Shown here in pieces: positions 9,916 through 18,972 of a DNA stretch of 64,000 nucleotides. Position 1 is the first letter of the stretch; every line of letters begins with the position of its first letter. Source of the DNA: Oscillospiraceae bacterium (GTDB lineage Bacteria; Bacillota; Clostridia; Oscillospirales; Acutalibacteraceae); assembly GCA_022483045.1 (NCBI GenBank), contig JAKVOA010000001.1, positions 953,750-1,017,749 on the forward strand, given 5' to 3'. Both the position numbers and the translations under genes were made by a program. The notes under the pieces were generated by a model. The model did not search any database. It was not told where the DNA came from and saw only the letters and a list, made by a program, of their open reading frames with translations.

Positions 9916-10487
9916 TTTTCACCCTTAATCTTTCCAAACTGAGAAAACGGAAAAAGGACAGCCTGTGCTTTTCCCAAGATGTTGCTCTGATCAATAAGCC
10001 CTATCTCACTGCTGCGGCTGTCCATAGAAATGGAGCGGTTGTCACCCAAAACAAATACTTTCCCTGCTGGGACGGTCAGCGGATACTTGACTGCTGTGCC
10101 CTCAGGCTCTGTTTTAACATCTTTTGACAGATATGTACTTTCATTCAAGGCCACACCGTTTACGCTGACTTTCCCTGTTGTATCAATATTGACCGTTTGC
10201 CCCTCTGTTGCAATGACTCGCTTGATAATCGGGTCACCGGATTTTGTAGAGTGCTGCACCACAATCACGTCGCCGCGCTCTAGTGGTTTGCAAAAACTGG
10301 TCAGCAGTACTTTATCACCGGAATAAAGCGTCGGCTGCATGGAAGGCCCGCTCACATTTACAACACGCAGGAAAAAGGAGAATCCAAGCACTACAACCAT
10401 CAGCGCAATAATCAAAGCATCGGCCCATTCATAGCACGAGCGGGCTCTGTCACTGACTCTACAGCGGCTTTTTCCATGTTTCGGCAT
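9912..10487 (-). CDS. lepB: signal peptidase I
   Basis: Membrane-anchored type I signal peptidase that cleaves exported preproteins. I use the ATG at 10487 (191 residues, MPKHGKSRCR...) because AAGGAG precedes it and the longer frame (from 10550) would start inside the rplS terminator. One transmembrane segment (about 24-44) is followed by the catalytic Ser49 in SGPSMQPT and the general-base Lys89 in PIIKRVIA. The GDNRSISMDSR box near 150 is also present. Confidence 0.96.
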   Translation of the reverse strand: MPKHGKSRCRVSDRARSCYEWADALIIALMVVVLGFSFFLRVVNVSGPSMQPTLYSGDKVLLTSFCKPLERGDVIVVQHSTKSGDPIIKRVIATEGQTVNIDTTGKVSVNGVALNESTYLSKDVKTEPEGTAVKYPLTVPAGKVFVLGDNRSISMDSRSSEIGLIDQSNILGKAQAVLFPFSQFGKIKGEK

Positions 10488-10531
10488 GAATGCAACTCTC
10501 CTTGCAACATCTGTTTTTAAGTATGAGTAGC

Positions 10532-10559
10532 AAAAAAGGGACACATCCATGTCCCTTTT
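10532..10559 (-). terminator. rho-independent terminator after rplS
   Basis: Minus-strand stem GGGACA/TGTCCC (10550-10555 with 10538-10543), extended by A-U pairs, followed by six U residues (10532-10537). It lies between rplS and lepB, so lepB-rbgA-rnhB must depend on read-through or an unseen promoter. Confidence 0.75.
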
Positions 10560-10583
10560 GCTTGCTTATAAATTCGTGTCAGC

Positions 10584-10928
10584 TTATTTTACTACTTCAC
10601 GCAGTTTTGCAGCCTTGCCAACACGGCTGCGCAGATAATAAAGCTTTGCGCGGCGTGTATGACCTTTGCGGATAACTTCCACTTTTTTCACATTGGGGGA
10701 GTATACCGGGAAAACACGCTCTACGCCAACACCATAAGAAACACGGCGTACGGTAAAGGTTTCGCTTACACCGGAGCCGCGGCGTGCAATCACGGTGCCC
10801 TCAAACATCTGAATTCTTTCGTTGTCACCTTCACGGATATTGACGCTGACCCGTACGGTGTCGCCGATGGCTATCTGGGGCTTTTCTTTTTTCATGGAAT
10901 CTTGTGCAATTAACTGTAATGCGTTCAT
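10584..10928 (-). CDS. rplS: 50S ribosomal protein L19
   Basis: Structural protein of the large subunit at the interface with 30S. The 114-residue sequence is a full-length, well-conserved L19 ([65 protein letters not shown]). An AGGAGG-type site precedes the ATG. It leads the lepB-rbgA-rnhB-yraN cluster, but a terminator follows directly. Its own promoter is at 11042-11070, with a structured leader of about 100 bases. Confidence 0.98.
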   Translation of the reverse strand: MNALQLIAQDSMKKEKPQIAIGDTVRVSVNIREGDNERIQMFEGTVIARRGSGVSETFTVRRVSYGVGVERVFPVYSPNVKKVEVIRKGHTRRAKLYYLRSRVGKAAKLREVVK

Positions 10929-10936
10929 GACTTTTC

Positions 10937-11035
10937 CTCCTGTATTCAGGCATTCTTGCTTCTGCAGAGGACTGCCCGCTTCAATGTCATTTTAGCTGGC
11001 ATTGACTCCCGCCTGGAGCGGCGGATTTCAAATGC
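10937..11035 (-). promoter_or_regulatory. structured 5' leader of rplS (possible L19 autoregulatory leader)
   Basis: Between the promoter and rplS the transcript can form two stems: CCGCC/GGCGG (11020-11024 with 11009-11013) and TCAATG/CATTGA (11000-11005 with 10981-10986). Firmicute rplS genes are known to carry a small L19-binding leader. Whether this one matches that family needs a covariance-model search. Confidence 0.35.
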
Positions 11036-11041
11036 CTATAT

Positions 11042-11070
11042 AGTATATCACAAACGAAATGTAGAAGCAA
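11042..11070 (-). promoter_or_regulatory. rplS promoter
   Basis: Minus-strand TTGCTT (11065-11070), 17-base spacer, TATACT (11042-11047). It lies just beyond the addA stop and about 115 bases upstream of the rplS ATG. Confidence 0.65.
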
Positions 11071-11077
11071 GAATTTT

Positions 11078-14000
11078 TTATTTATATGCCGCATAAACGG
11101 GAATCACCTGTCCGGAAGAAAAAGCATACAGCAGGCATTCTTTTACGGCCTTTCCTGTACATGCTTCTAATGCTTTCTTATAAATCTGCAACTGTACCTG
11201 ATAGCGCTTTCTGAGCTCTTCTGAGTCCTGCACTTTATCCGTTTTATAGTCGAGCAAAACAAAACTATCCTCTTCCAAGAAAGCACAGTCAATGGCGCCC
11301 TGTATGATGACGGGCTCTTTTCCCATCTCCTGCGACAAAGAAGCTTCCACCCGGGAAGCCGGCACTTCTACCGTAAAGCGGTATTCGCGCAGCACTTTTG
11401 GGCTTTGTAGAATTCTTTTTGCCAGGGAAGACGCAAAGAAAGCAGAAATTTTTTCTAGGTTAATAGAGTCAGCCTGCTCTTTTGTAAGGTACGCCTGCTC
11501 GTACAAGCGAGAAAGTTCTGCGTACGGGTCTTCTGCGGCTTTTTGATAATTGATATACTGCATATAATTATGCAGTGCAGTTCCCCGCTCAGCCGGCGTC
11601 ATGCCGCCTTTCCCCAGAAAGGCCGGCCGGCTCATTGCTGCATAGCCACGCTCAAATGGCGCAGCAGCTACTTCACTGGCTGCTGTTTTTGCGCGCACTT
11701 CACCCAGCTGCCGATATGGATAGACAAACGCTGTTTCTTTTTTAAGTACCTGGTAAAGTTCATCATCAAGTGTGGGCGCACAATTTTTCTGTTCATTTTC
11801 CGAAGACGTTTTTTTTACAGCATCCGAATAATGAAAAAGCTGGAAGCTGCACGGCTCTTTGCTGGGAAGAACAGAAATCCCCTCAGCGCCGGCAATTTGC
11901 CGCAGCCTGCCGGCATCTGGGTGGCGCAGAGCACACAGCATCAGCCAGTCTGCTGCGTTGGATGCTTTCCGTACCAAAAACGCTGGGAAACGCTCTTCTT
12001 TCCCTAACTTTGCGGCTAAAGAGGCCAAGTGCTTTTCCACGCCGGAAACAGAGCAAAGCATCAGCAATTTTTCTTTTGCGCGCGTCATGGCAACATAAAG
12101 CACCCGCAGCTCTTCGCTCATTTCGTCCTTTTCCTGCGCAAGCAAAGCTGCTTCGCGCGGCAGAGTCGTGTAGCGGCAGCCAGTTGTTTTATCACGCAGC
12201 CTGACCCCAAACCCCAGCTTTGGGTGCAGACATACGCTTCCGGTCTCTCGATGAAAACGGCGGCAACATCCAGCTAAAATAACGACTGGAAATTCAAGTC
12301 CTTTGCTGCGGTGAATGCTCATAATGCGAACAACGTCCGCGCCTTCCGTAACAGAACTGGCCGCGCCAAGGTCGCTTCCCTCCTGCTGCATTCGGTCAAT
12401 AAAGCGGATAAACCCGGAAAGCCCCCCTGCGCTGCTGTGCTCATATTTTCGGGCATACTCCAGCAAAAGATGCAGATTTGCAAGCCGGGTATCGCCGTTG
12501 TCCATAGCAAGGACTAAATCCTGATATCCGCTTCTGCGCAAAATAAAATCGACAAAGCGGTCCGCTGGCAAGGCAGCTGCCTGCGCTCTGCATACCTGCA
12601 GGTCTTCCAAAAATGAAGTGCAGCGCTGACTGCCCGCTTTGGCAGCTTTTTCAACTGCCAAATAAAGAGGAATCTGCCGGCTGGGAATACGAATTTCCGC
12701 CAGTTCATCTGGTGTAAAACCATATACAGGACTTGTCAGAACTGCCAGCAGCGGAATATCCTGCAGGGGGTTGTTCACTGTGCGCAAAAAAGAAAGGGCT
12801 GTGCGCACTTCCGGCGTACCAAAGAAACCGCCGCCTGGGTCTGCCCATGCAGGAATACCCAGATCGTTAAGAGTACGCGCATAGAGTGGAGCATATGGGT
12901 TAGCGCTGCGCAGCAAAATACAGATATCCCCCAGACGCCCCGGCCGCTGTTTTCCGTCTTCCTGGACAACACCATTCTGTAAAAAATCAGAAATGTATTC
13001 TGCTATGCGGCGGCACTCGACAGCAATCGGATCAAGGTCATTTCCCGCTGTTCTGCGCTCTAAAATATCCAGTTCTGTGTCTGGAGAACCGCTTGGCGGA
13101 TACTCTGCCCCGCAGATCAGCGCATCACGGTCTGTATAATTCAAGCCACCGGCGCCCTGACTCATCAGTTGACGAAAAATAAAATTGACTGCTTCCGTTA
13201 CGCCCGCACGGCTGCGAAAATTGCGTCCGAGCGTAATACAGGCGGGAAACTGCGATGCATTTTTGTCATAGACTGTAGAAGCTTCTCTTCTGGCAAGGAA
13301 AAGACCTGCCTGCGCCTGACGAAAGCCGTAAATACTCTGTTTGACATCGCCCACCATAAACAAGTTGCTCTCGTCCTGTGAAACTGCGCGAAAAAGCAAA
13401 TCCTGCAGTTCATTGGTATCCTGATATTCATCTACCAGAATTTCGTCATACCGCTCTCCGATCAATTTTGCGGCAGGTGTGCGCTGCCAGCCATCTGCCG
13501 TTTCTTCGACTAGAAGGCGTAGAGCCTGGTGCTCTAAGTCCCCAAAATCGGCCAGCTTCTTTTCCATTTTGGCAGCATCCAACTGTGCAGCGAAAGTCTC
13601 GACGATAGAAAACAAAGTTTCAATCATGGGCAGCAAACGCGCAAAATCCTCTCGGCATGCATCTTTGCTACAGCTGAAAAGAGTTTGCAGTTGCCCTGCC
13701 GCCTGTTTTACCTCTTTGCGGTTTGCGTCCGCCGCCTGCTTACAGGGATTATCTCGATAACCACGGACAGCAGCCATTTTTTCAAAAGCAAGATTCTGCG
13801 TAAGGTCACAGACTTCATTCCAGTCTGCATTCTGTATCTTTTGGGCGGCATTTTGCAAGGTATACAGATCCTGCATCAGAATCGGCACACATTTTTCCTG
13901 CAGTTTGCTGTCACTTTGCAGCAGCGCAATGGAGTGCTGTGTAATATGGATACAATAAGAAAGTGTTTCGGCGGCATACTGTCTAGCTATTGTTCCCCAA

Positions 14001-14623
14001 GGGGTCTTGTCCGGATCGTCAGCACGGTACATTTCCGCCTTTTCCCGCAGCCAACGGTGCGGAAACGGGTGGCTGCGAACAAAGTCATACAAAGTCTGCA
14101 CAATGACTGACAGTTGACTGTCATCGCGGCCTGTCGACACCGTATCAATCAGCTCATAAAAGCTGTCGCTGCCGGCAGCGTAAAAATCATCTAAAACATT
14201 TTCAAGGGTCTGTGCGCGCAGTACATTCATTTCGCTGCTATCTGCTACGCGAAAATCGGCCGGCATGCCCAGCTGACTGAAATTTTCCTGCACTAATTCC
14301 TTGCAAAAGCTGTCTACTGTGCCGATATGCGCATGAGAAAGCAAAATTTTCTGTCGCTGCAGGAAAGTACTGTCGGGGCTTTTCTGCAATTCCAATGAAA
14401 GACGCTGCTCGATACGGTCTTTCATTTCAGCAGCAGCCGCCCTTGTAAAGGTAACAATCAGCAGCCGGTCGGCATCGACGGGAGCATCTTTGTTTAAAAT
14501 CAGCCCGACCACGCGTTCAACCAAAACAGCAGTTTTGCCGGAACCAGCCGCCGCCGAAACCAGCAGCGGCCCTCCGCGGGCACAAATTGCGTCCTGCTGG
14601 GCCGGGGTCCATTTTCTGCTCAT
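11078..14623 (-). CDS. addA: helicase-exonuclease AddAB, subunit AddA
   Basis: AddA is the UvrD-like 3'-5' helicase and nuclease subunit of the RecBCD-equivalent complex that processes double-strand breaks at Chi. In 1181 residues I see Walker A SAAAGSGKT (23-31), the Walker B/motif II segment LVDEYQDTNELQ near 395, helicase motif QSIYGFRQAQ near 435 and VRIMSIHRSKGLEFPVV near 785. The C-terminal RecB-type nuclease motif GAIDCAF...DYKTDK is near 1110-1135. The length is typical. The start overlaps the addB stop by four bases. Confidence 0.97.
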   Translation of the reverse strand: MSRKWTPAQQDAICARGGPLLVSAAAGSGKTAVLVERVVGLILNKDAPVDADRLLIVTFTRAAAAEMKDRIEQRLSLELQKSPDSTFLQRQKILLSHAHIGTVDSFCKELVQENFSQLGMPADFRVADSSEMNVLRAQTLENVLDDFYAAGSDSFYELIDTVSTGRDDSQLSVIVQTLYDFVRSHPFPHRWLREKAEMYRADDPDKTPWGTIARQYAAETLSYCIHITQHSIALLQSDSKLQEKCVPILMQDLYTLQNAAQKIQNADWNEVCDLTQNLAFEKMAAVRGYRDNPCKQAADANRKEVKQAAGQLQTLFSCSKDACREDFARLLPMIETLFSIVETFAAQLDAAKMEKKLADFGDLEHQALRLLVEETADGWQRTPAAKLIGERYDEILVDEYQDTNELQDLLFRAVSQDESNLFMVGDVKQSIYGFRQAQAGLFLARREASTVYDKNASQFPACITLGRNFRSRAGVTEAVNFIFRQLMSQGAGGLNYTDRDALICGAEYPPSGSPDTELDILERRTAGNDLDPIAVECRRIAEYISDFLQNGVVQEDGKQRPGRLGDICILLRSANPYAPLYARTLNDLGIPAWADPGGGFFGTPEVRTALSFLRTVNNPLQDIPLLAVLTSPVYGFTPDELAEIRIPSRQIPLYLAVEKAAKAGSQRCTSFLEDLQVCRAQAAALPADRFVDFILRRSGYQDLVLAMDNGDTRLANLHLLLEYARKYEHSSAGGLSGFIRFIDRMQQEGSDLGAASSVTEGADVVRIMSIHRSKGLEFPVVILAGCCRRFHRETGSVCLHPKLGFGVRLRDKTTGCRYTTLPREAALLAQEKDEMSEELRVLYVAMTRAKEKLLMLCSVSGVEKHLASLAAKLGKEERFPAFLVRKASNAADWLMLCALRHPDAGRLRQIAGAEGISVLPSKEPCSFQLFHYSDAVKKTSSENEQKNCAPTLDDELYQVLKKETAFVYPYRQLGEVRAKTAASEVAAAPFERGYAAMSRPAFLGKGGMTPAERGTALHNYMQYINYQKAAEDPYAELSRLYEQAYLTKEQADSINLEKISAFFASSLAKRILQSPKVLREYRFTVEVPASRVEASLSQEMGKEPVIIQGAIDCAFLEEDSFVLLDYKTDKVQDSEELRKRYQVQLQIYKKALEACTGKAVKECLLYAFSSGQVIPVYAAYK

Positions 14624-17600
14624 TTACTCTCCCCCTCTTCCTCCATGATCTTTTGCAGAGCCTGCTCTGGCTTTGGCGAATCCATCGTACGCACAGTATC
14701 GTTTACGTCATGCCCGCAAACCGGCGCATAGGGACACCATGTACAGGCATCGTAATTTTTGCCATTCAGCGGAAGGGCAGCCACACAGCCGCTGTGCAGC
14801 TGCTGCGCCATTTGCTGTATTTTCCGTTTTACGTATTTCAGCAGCATTTCCATCTGCGGCCCCGAGACTGCGCTGCCGGCACCGTTTGGTACACCTGCCT
14901 TTAATTTTACCGGAATATACTTGCCGGCAGCGTTCTTTTCCATGGCGGTCAGTATAGCGGGGTCATCCCGCACAAGACCGCTCATGCGCAGCTTTTTTTC
15001 CTGCTGCTCCGTTTGCTTCTGGCGGGACATGGTACGCTCTGCAGGCGTTGATGGTACTGCGGCGGGCATATACAAAATACCTGCTGGCGCTGGATTTTGG
15101 TACTTTTCACAGCCATTTTCATACAACGCTGCAAGGTACAAAAGCATCTGCATATTCATTCCGTAAAGGATATCTGAAACAGAAAACTTCTTTTTCCCTG
15201 TCTTATAGTCAACCACGCGCAACCATGTGCGGCCATCTGCCTGCCAAGTATCGACGCGGTCTATTTTGCCCACAAGCTCCACGCTGCCGCCGTCCGCAAG
15301 CGTCAGGTGCAGACTTGGAATACCGTCTGGCCCTATTGGCAGCTCAAAGTCTGACGGAACAAAGTCACTTTGGCAAAGTTCCTCTGCAATATGCGCTGTG
15401 ATCACAGCGGCCGCACTGGCAAGGCGCTTGAGCAAATAATGGAAGCGCGGCTCGTCCTGCGCGCTGACGCCCATCTGCTGACTGACATAGTCTGTAATCA
15501 GTTTAGCAATCATCTGCTGCAGCTCTTCGTCGGACATTTCATGCAGCTGCTTTGCACCTGTTTGACGAAAAAGTTGCTCCAAAAGATAGTGCATCAGGCT
15601 GCCGTACTCCATTGGGTCCAGTTCAGCCGCACGGCGTTCTTTTGCATGCAGACCATACTTGCAGAAATACTGGAATGGGCATAGCGCATAGGTTTCTGCC
15701 TGCGAAGCAGAAATGTGCATATCTTTTTGAAACAAAGTCTGCGCGCAGACAGGGTCTGTAAACTGCTGCGGAGTATGGTCTGATGCACGCTCTAAAGCAG
15801 CTAAACGCGGTGCGTCGGTTTCTTCCGCAAACAGCGCTTTCAGTGCCGCCTCCTGTGCTGTCCCCTGCTTCCAGCAGCGGGACAGCTGAGAAAAGGCAGC
15901 TTTTCGGCTGCTGGCAAAAAAGCCTGCAGGCAGGGTCTCTGCCGTTTGAATTTTTGGATGCAGCAAAATGCGCTGCATTTCTGAAATAATTGTGGAAGGA
16001 AACTTTGCTTTGCCATCTGTTCCCGCGGCCGGCCAGGAAAGGTACAGTCTGTCGGAAGGGGCACTGACCGCCGCATAGGCAAGAAAGCGTTCCTGAATAT
16101 CGACCCCTGCCAGCGTGTCATTCAGTGGCAGGCCGCCGCGGATAAGCGACAGCCGCTCAGGAAAGCTGAAAACGCCGGCAGTACCGGGAGCTTTGGGGAA
16201 ATCATCTTTTGCAGTATCTAAAATGAATACCACTTTAGGATTCTCTACACGAATGCGGTCCGCACTTCCCACTGTTACCTGGTCCAGTCCCTGAGGAATG
16301 CTGCTCATCTGGCTGTTGGCAATCACCATGCGCAGCAGTTCTTCAAAACGGCTGCGCGCAATGGGCTGCTCGCCAAGCGTCAGCGCACACTGGTCCAATG
16401 CCTGCATCAGCACGTCCCACAGGCGCAGTGTATCGTCCGCCAAGGCAGGCGTACCTGCCTTTTCTAAAGATGCTGCCAAGCCTTTCAGATGCTGCGGGGC
16501 CTTAGTATCTATCAGCAGCTGATACGCAGATTTTGAAATGGAAATGCCGTCTGTATCTGCAGTGGCAGCCGCAAATTTTTCCAGCGGCTTCACAATCCGC
16601 TGCCTTGCTTTTTCCAAACTCTCCAGCTGACGCTGTGCTTGCGGTGTAAAATTCTGCGCAAAACCCTCTGGATTGGCCGTAAAGGGACTGTGCCATGCTT
16701 TCCCGCTGATTTTCCACGTAAAGCAGTAATTTTCAAGTGCAGCAGATTCATCTGCAGAAACCCCTGCGAGGCCGGTTTTTATGTAAGTAAACAGTGTTTC
16801 GCTGTCAAATCCAGTTCGTACGACCGCAAAAGCAGAAAGCAAAAAGCGCATCAGCGGTTCATGCGTAATGTCGCGCGACATATCCATAAAGTAAGGAATT
16901 TCGTATGTTTCCAGCGCAGTATCGATAATTCCGCGGTAACTGTCAATATCCCTGGCAATCACCGCTATATCGCGCGCACGGCACTTGCCATCAATCAGCA
17001 GCCGGCGGATTTGCGCTCCTGCAAAGGCTGCCTCTTCATAGGGATCAGCCGCTTCGTACAAAGTAATCCGTTCATTTTCCACTGTCGGCACAAAGGATTC
17101 TGCCCGGTAAAAATGTGCTTCCGTTTCCTGCAGGTCACGGCTGGCGTAGCGGCTGCTGTTTTGCAGAATTTCCGGCGGTGCCACACGCACAGATTCTTCC
17201 TTCGCTGTGCGAATTAGCGCAGCGGCCGTTTGGCGGACAATTGAAAACAGACCCATGCCGTGGTCAGAGTCCTCCAATTTATCCGTACAAAGCGCAGCGG
17301 TTGTTTCTGTGGCCTGCCGCATAAGCTGCCGCAAAACCGCATACTGCTGCTTTGTAAAGCTTTGAAATTCATCAATATATACAATAGAATTCTGAAAGAA
17401 CGAATGCTTTCCCAGGCAGGCTGCCGCGCGGGTCAGGTCATCCTGAGGGTCAAGCCAGCTCTGTGCCACCAGAGCTTCATAGCATTCCAGTATTTGAGAA
17501 AGTTCTGTCAACTTTTGGCGAAACAGGGGTAAGTCAAACTGCCCTGCCGCCTCTCTCAAATCCTGCGGAGAGATACCGCAGGTCTTAAATTCCGCGTGGG

Positions 17601-17967
17601 CGTTCAAAAGCATCTGTACCAGTTCGGTTCCCTGAGCACTGCGGCGGTAAAACTGCAGGGAATCTTTCATTTGGTCTACTGCCTGGCTCATTAAAACAGC
17701 GCGTCCGCCGTCATCCAGCCGACGCCCGGCGCCCCCGCCATAGTGGTGGAAAAGTGCGTCACACAGCCGTGAAAAACTGAGCACAGATATGCGTCCTGCA
17801 TCCTTTGGGCCCAGCAAATGCAGCAGGGCACGTTCGTTTTCAAAAGAAGCTTGCTCTGGCACCAGTAAAAACAGGCGTTCGTTTCCGGCAGCTGCCAAAT
17901 GCTGCAGCCGGCTGCGTACGGTATATGTTTTTCCGCTTCCGGCTCTTCCCAGCAATAAATGCAGCAT
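14620..17967 (-). CDS. addB: helicase-exonuclease AddAB, subunit AddB
   Basis: AddB is the partner of AddA. It recognises Chi and carries the 5'-3' nuclease. In 1115 residues there is an N-terminal Walker A GRAGSGKT (about 6-13). The C-terminal nuclease shows GKIDRVD and VVDYKTGKK (about 930-965). Four cysteines form the 4Fe-4S staple: CPFQYFC near 770 and CTWCPYAPVC (C-x2-C-x5-C) near 1080. It precedes addA in the transcript with a four-base overlap. The gap of about 75 bases before it follows spoIIR. Confidence 0.97.
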   Translation of the reverse strand: MLHLLLGRAGSGKTYTVRSRLQHLAAAGNERLFLLVPEQASFENERALLHLLGPKDAGRISVLSFSRLCDALFHHYGGGAGRRLDDGGRAVLMSQAVDQMKDSLQFYRRSAQGTELVQMLLNAHAEFKTCGISPQDLREAAGQFDLPLFRQKLTELSQILECYEALVAQSWLDPQDDLTRAAACLGKHSFFQNSIVYIDEFQSFTKQQYAVLRQLMRQATETTAALCTDKLEDSDHGMGLFSIVRQTAAALIRTAKEESVRVAPPEILQNSSRYASRDLQETEAHFYRAESFVPTVENERITLYEAADPYEEAAFAGAQIRRLLIDGKCRARDIAVIARDIDSYRGIIDTALETYEIPYFMDMSRDITHEPLMRFLLSAFAVVRTGFDSETLFTYIKTGLAGVSADESAALENYCFTWKISGKAWHSPFTANPEGFAQNFTPQAQRQLESLEKARQRIVKPLEKFAAATADTDGISISKSAYQLLIDTKAPQHLKGLAASLEKAGTPALADDTLRLWDVLMQALDQCALTLGEQPIARSRFEELLRMVIANSQMSSIPQGLDQVTVGSADRIRVENPKVVFILDTAKDDFPKAPGTAGVFSFPERLSLIRGGLPLNDTLAGVDIQERFLAYAAVSAPSDRLYLSWPAAGTDGKAKFPSTIISEMQRILLHPKIQTAETLPAGFFASSRKAAFSQLSRCWKQGTAQEAALKALFAEETDAPRLAALERASDHTPQQFTDPVCAQTLFQKDMHISASQAETYALCPFQYFCKYGLHAKERRAAELDPMEYGSLMHYLLEQLFRQTGAKQLHEMSDEELQQMIAKLITDYVSQQMGVSAQDEPRFHYLLKRLASAAAVITAHIAEELCQSDFVPSDFELPIGPDGIPSLHLTLADGGSVELVGKIDRVDTWQADGRTWLRVVDYKTGKKKFSVSDILYGMNMQMLLYLAALYENGCEKYQNPAPAGILYMPAAVPSTPAERTMSRQKQTEQQEKKLRMSGLVRDDPAILTAMEKNAAGKYIPVKLKAGVPNGAGSAVSGPQMEMLLKYVKRKIQQMAQQLHSGCVAALPLNGKNYDACTWCPYAPVCGHDVNDTVRTMDSPKPEQALQKIMEEEGESK

Positions 17968-18041
17968 ATTACCCCTCCTGATAAAGCAAAACAGCAGTGG
18001 CAGCGCAGCCGTGCGCTTTTTCCGCTGCTGTTTCCGTATTT

Positions 18042-18647
18042 TCAGCTGTTTCCTTTCAGCCGATTTTCTAATTTTTCGTATAATTCAACTGATTTAAATT
18101 TCACTTGATAGGGACAGCTGGTCAGCTTTTCCTGCGGTTTTGTCAAAACAGTATCCATCCTTTGTTTCGGTTGTGCACAGGGCAGACACAGTGCCGGGAA
18201 CAAAATGCACCACCAGTTATGCCCCTGTCCTTTCCCGATGACAACACGCAGCGCACGGTACGTACCCGCAGGCAGGGTGACATTCTGGTACTGCCGAGTA
18301 GGAAACCATGTGTTTTCCAGGCTGACGCTTACCGCATCTGTGCAGCCGTCTTTGTGCAGTTCTGCTTCCGCCTGGCTTTTTAAATCAGACAGGTGTGCTT
18401 GTGCTGCTTTTTCCGCCTGTGTGCGTGTCTGTACATTTACAAAATAATTTCCGCTGTCCTTTAAAATGCGGTCACGGACTTTATATTTCAGCGCTTGGTC
18501 AGATGCAGAGTTGCTGTTTGCAAGGACGTGCAGACGAAGCACGCGCCCCGGTATACCCTCGCTTGCGGCAACGGACACCGTAAATCCAAAAGCAAAAGAT
18601 AAGATGAGGCCCAGCAGCACGGCACGTTCCCAAAGTTTCCATTTCAT
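18042..18647 (-). CDS. spoIIR: stage II sporulation protein R
   Basis: SpoIIR is made in the forespore under sigma-F and secreted into the intermembrane space. There it triggers SpoIIGA to process pro-sigma-E in the mother cell. The 201-residue protein has an N-terminal hydrophobic secretion segment (about 8-28). Family motifs follow: LRLHVLANSNSASDQALKYKVRD near 37-60, LPAGTYRALRVVIGKGQGHNWWCILFPALC near 125-153. AAGGAGG precedes the ATG. A candidate forespore-type promoter lies at 18677-18707. Its placement beside ftsK/spoIIIE is common in Clostridia. Confidence 0.95.
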   Translation of the reverse strand: MKWKLWERAVLLGLILSFAFGFTVSVAASEGIPGRVLRLHVLANSNSASDQALKYKVRDRILKDSGNYFVNVQTRTQAEKAAQAHLSDLKSQAEAELHKDGCTDAVSVSLENTWFPTRQYQNVTLPAGTYRALRVVIGKGQGHNWWCILFPALCLPCAQPKQRMDTVLTKPQEKLTSCPYQVKFKSVELYEKLENRLKGNS

Positions 18648-18676
18648 AACGAAGTTCCTCCTTGCTGTTCTGCAGG

Positions 18677-18707
18677 GAGTATGGGAACAAAATGGAAAAT
18701 TTATGCA
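18677..18707 (-). promoter_or_regulatory. candidate forespore sigma promoter of spoIIR
   Basis: Minus-strand TGCATA (18702-18707), 18-base spacer, CATACTC (18677-18683), about 30 bases before the spoIIR ATG. It resembles the -35/-10 pair used by sigma-G and loosely sigma-F, and fits the known sigma-F control of spoIIR. Sequence match only. Confidence 0.35.
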
Positions 18708-18719
18708 ATTATTCGCTGC

Positions 18720-18944
18720 TTATTTTGCAAAAACGTCATTTTGTAGTTTAGCATTTTTCTTTCTGCGCCGGTCGGTTTCTTCCTGATCAATACAAAGGGT
18801 CCCTTCTATATCATCAATCTGCAGCACGGTTCCCTCTTTTGCCCCGGCGGGCAGTTCAGAAGCTTCGATTCCAAAGAACTTTCCGTCCTTATCCTCACAA
18901 ATAGCATAGATGCCCTCGATACGGTCAATCGTTACGACTTTCAT
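18720..18944 (-). CDS. DUF3006 domain-containing small protein
   Basis: A 74-residue acidic cytoplasmic protein of the DUF3006 type (MKVVTIDRIEGIYAICED...GTLCIDQEETDRRRK), whose function is unknown. The DRIEG..A..ED pattern, the KEGTVL segment and the C-terminal DxxxTxxRRxK region are characteristic. I place the start at 18944 because AGGAAGGTG, inside a slightly longer frame, serves as its ribosome site. It begins 28 bases after ftsK and ends just before the spoIIR promoter region. Confidence 0.8.
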   Translation of the reverse strand: MKVVTIDRIEGIYAICEDKDGKFFGIEASELPAGAKEGTVLQIDDIEGTLCIDQEETDRRRKKNAKLQNDVFAK

Positions 18945-18972
18945 ATTTAACACCTTCCTCATTTATCTTTTA

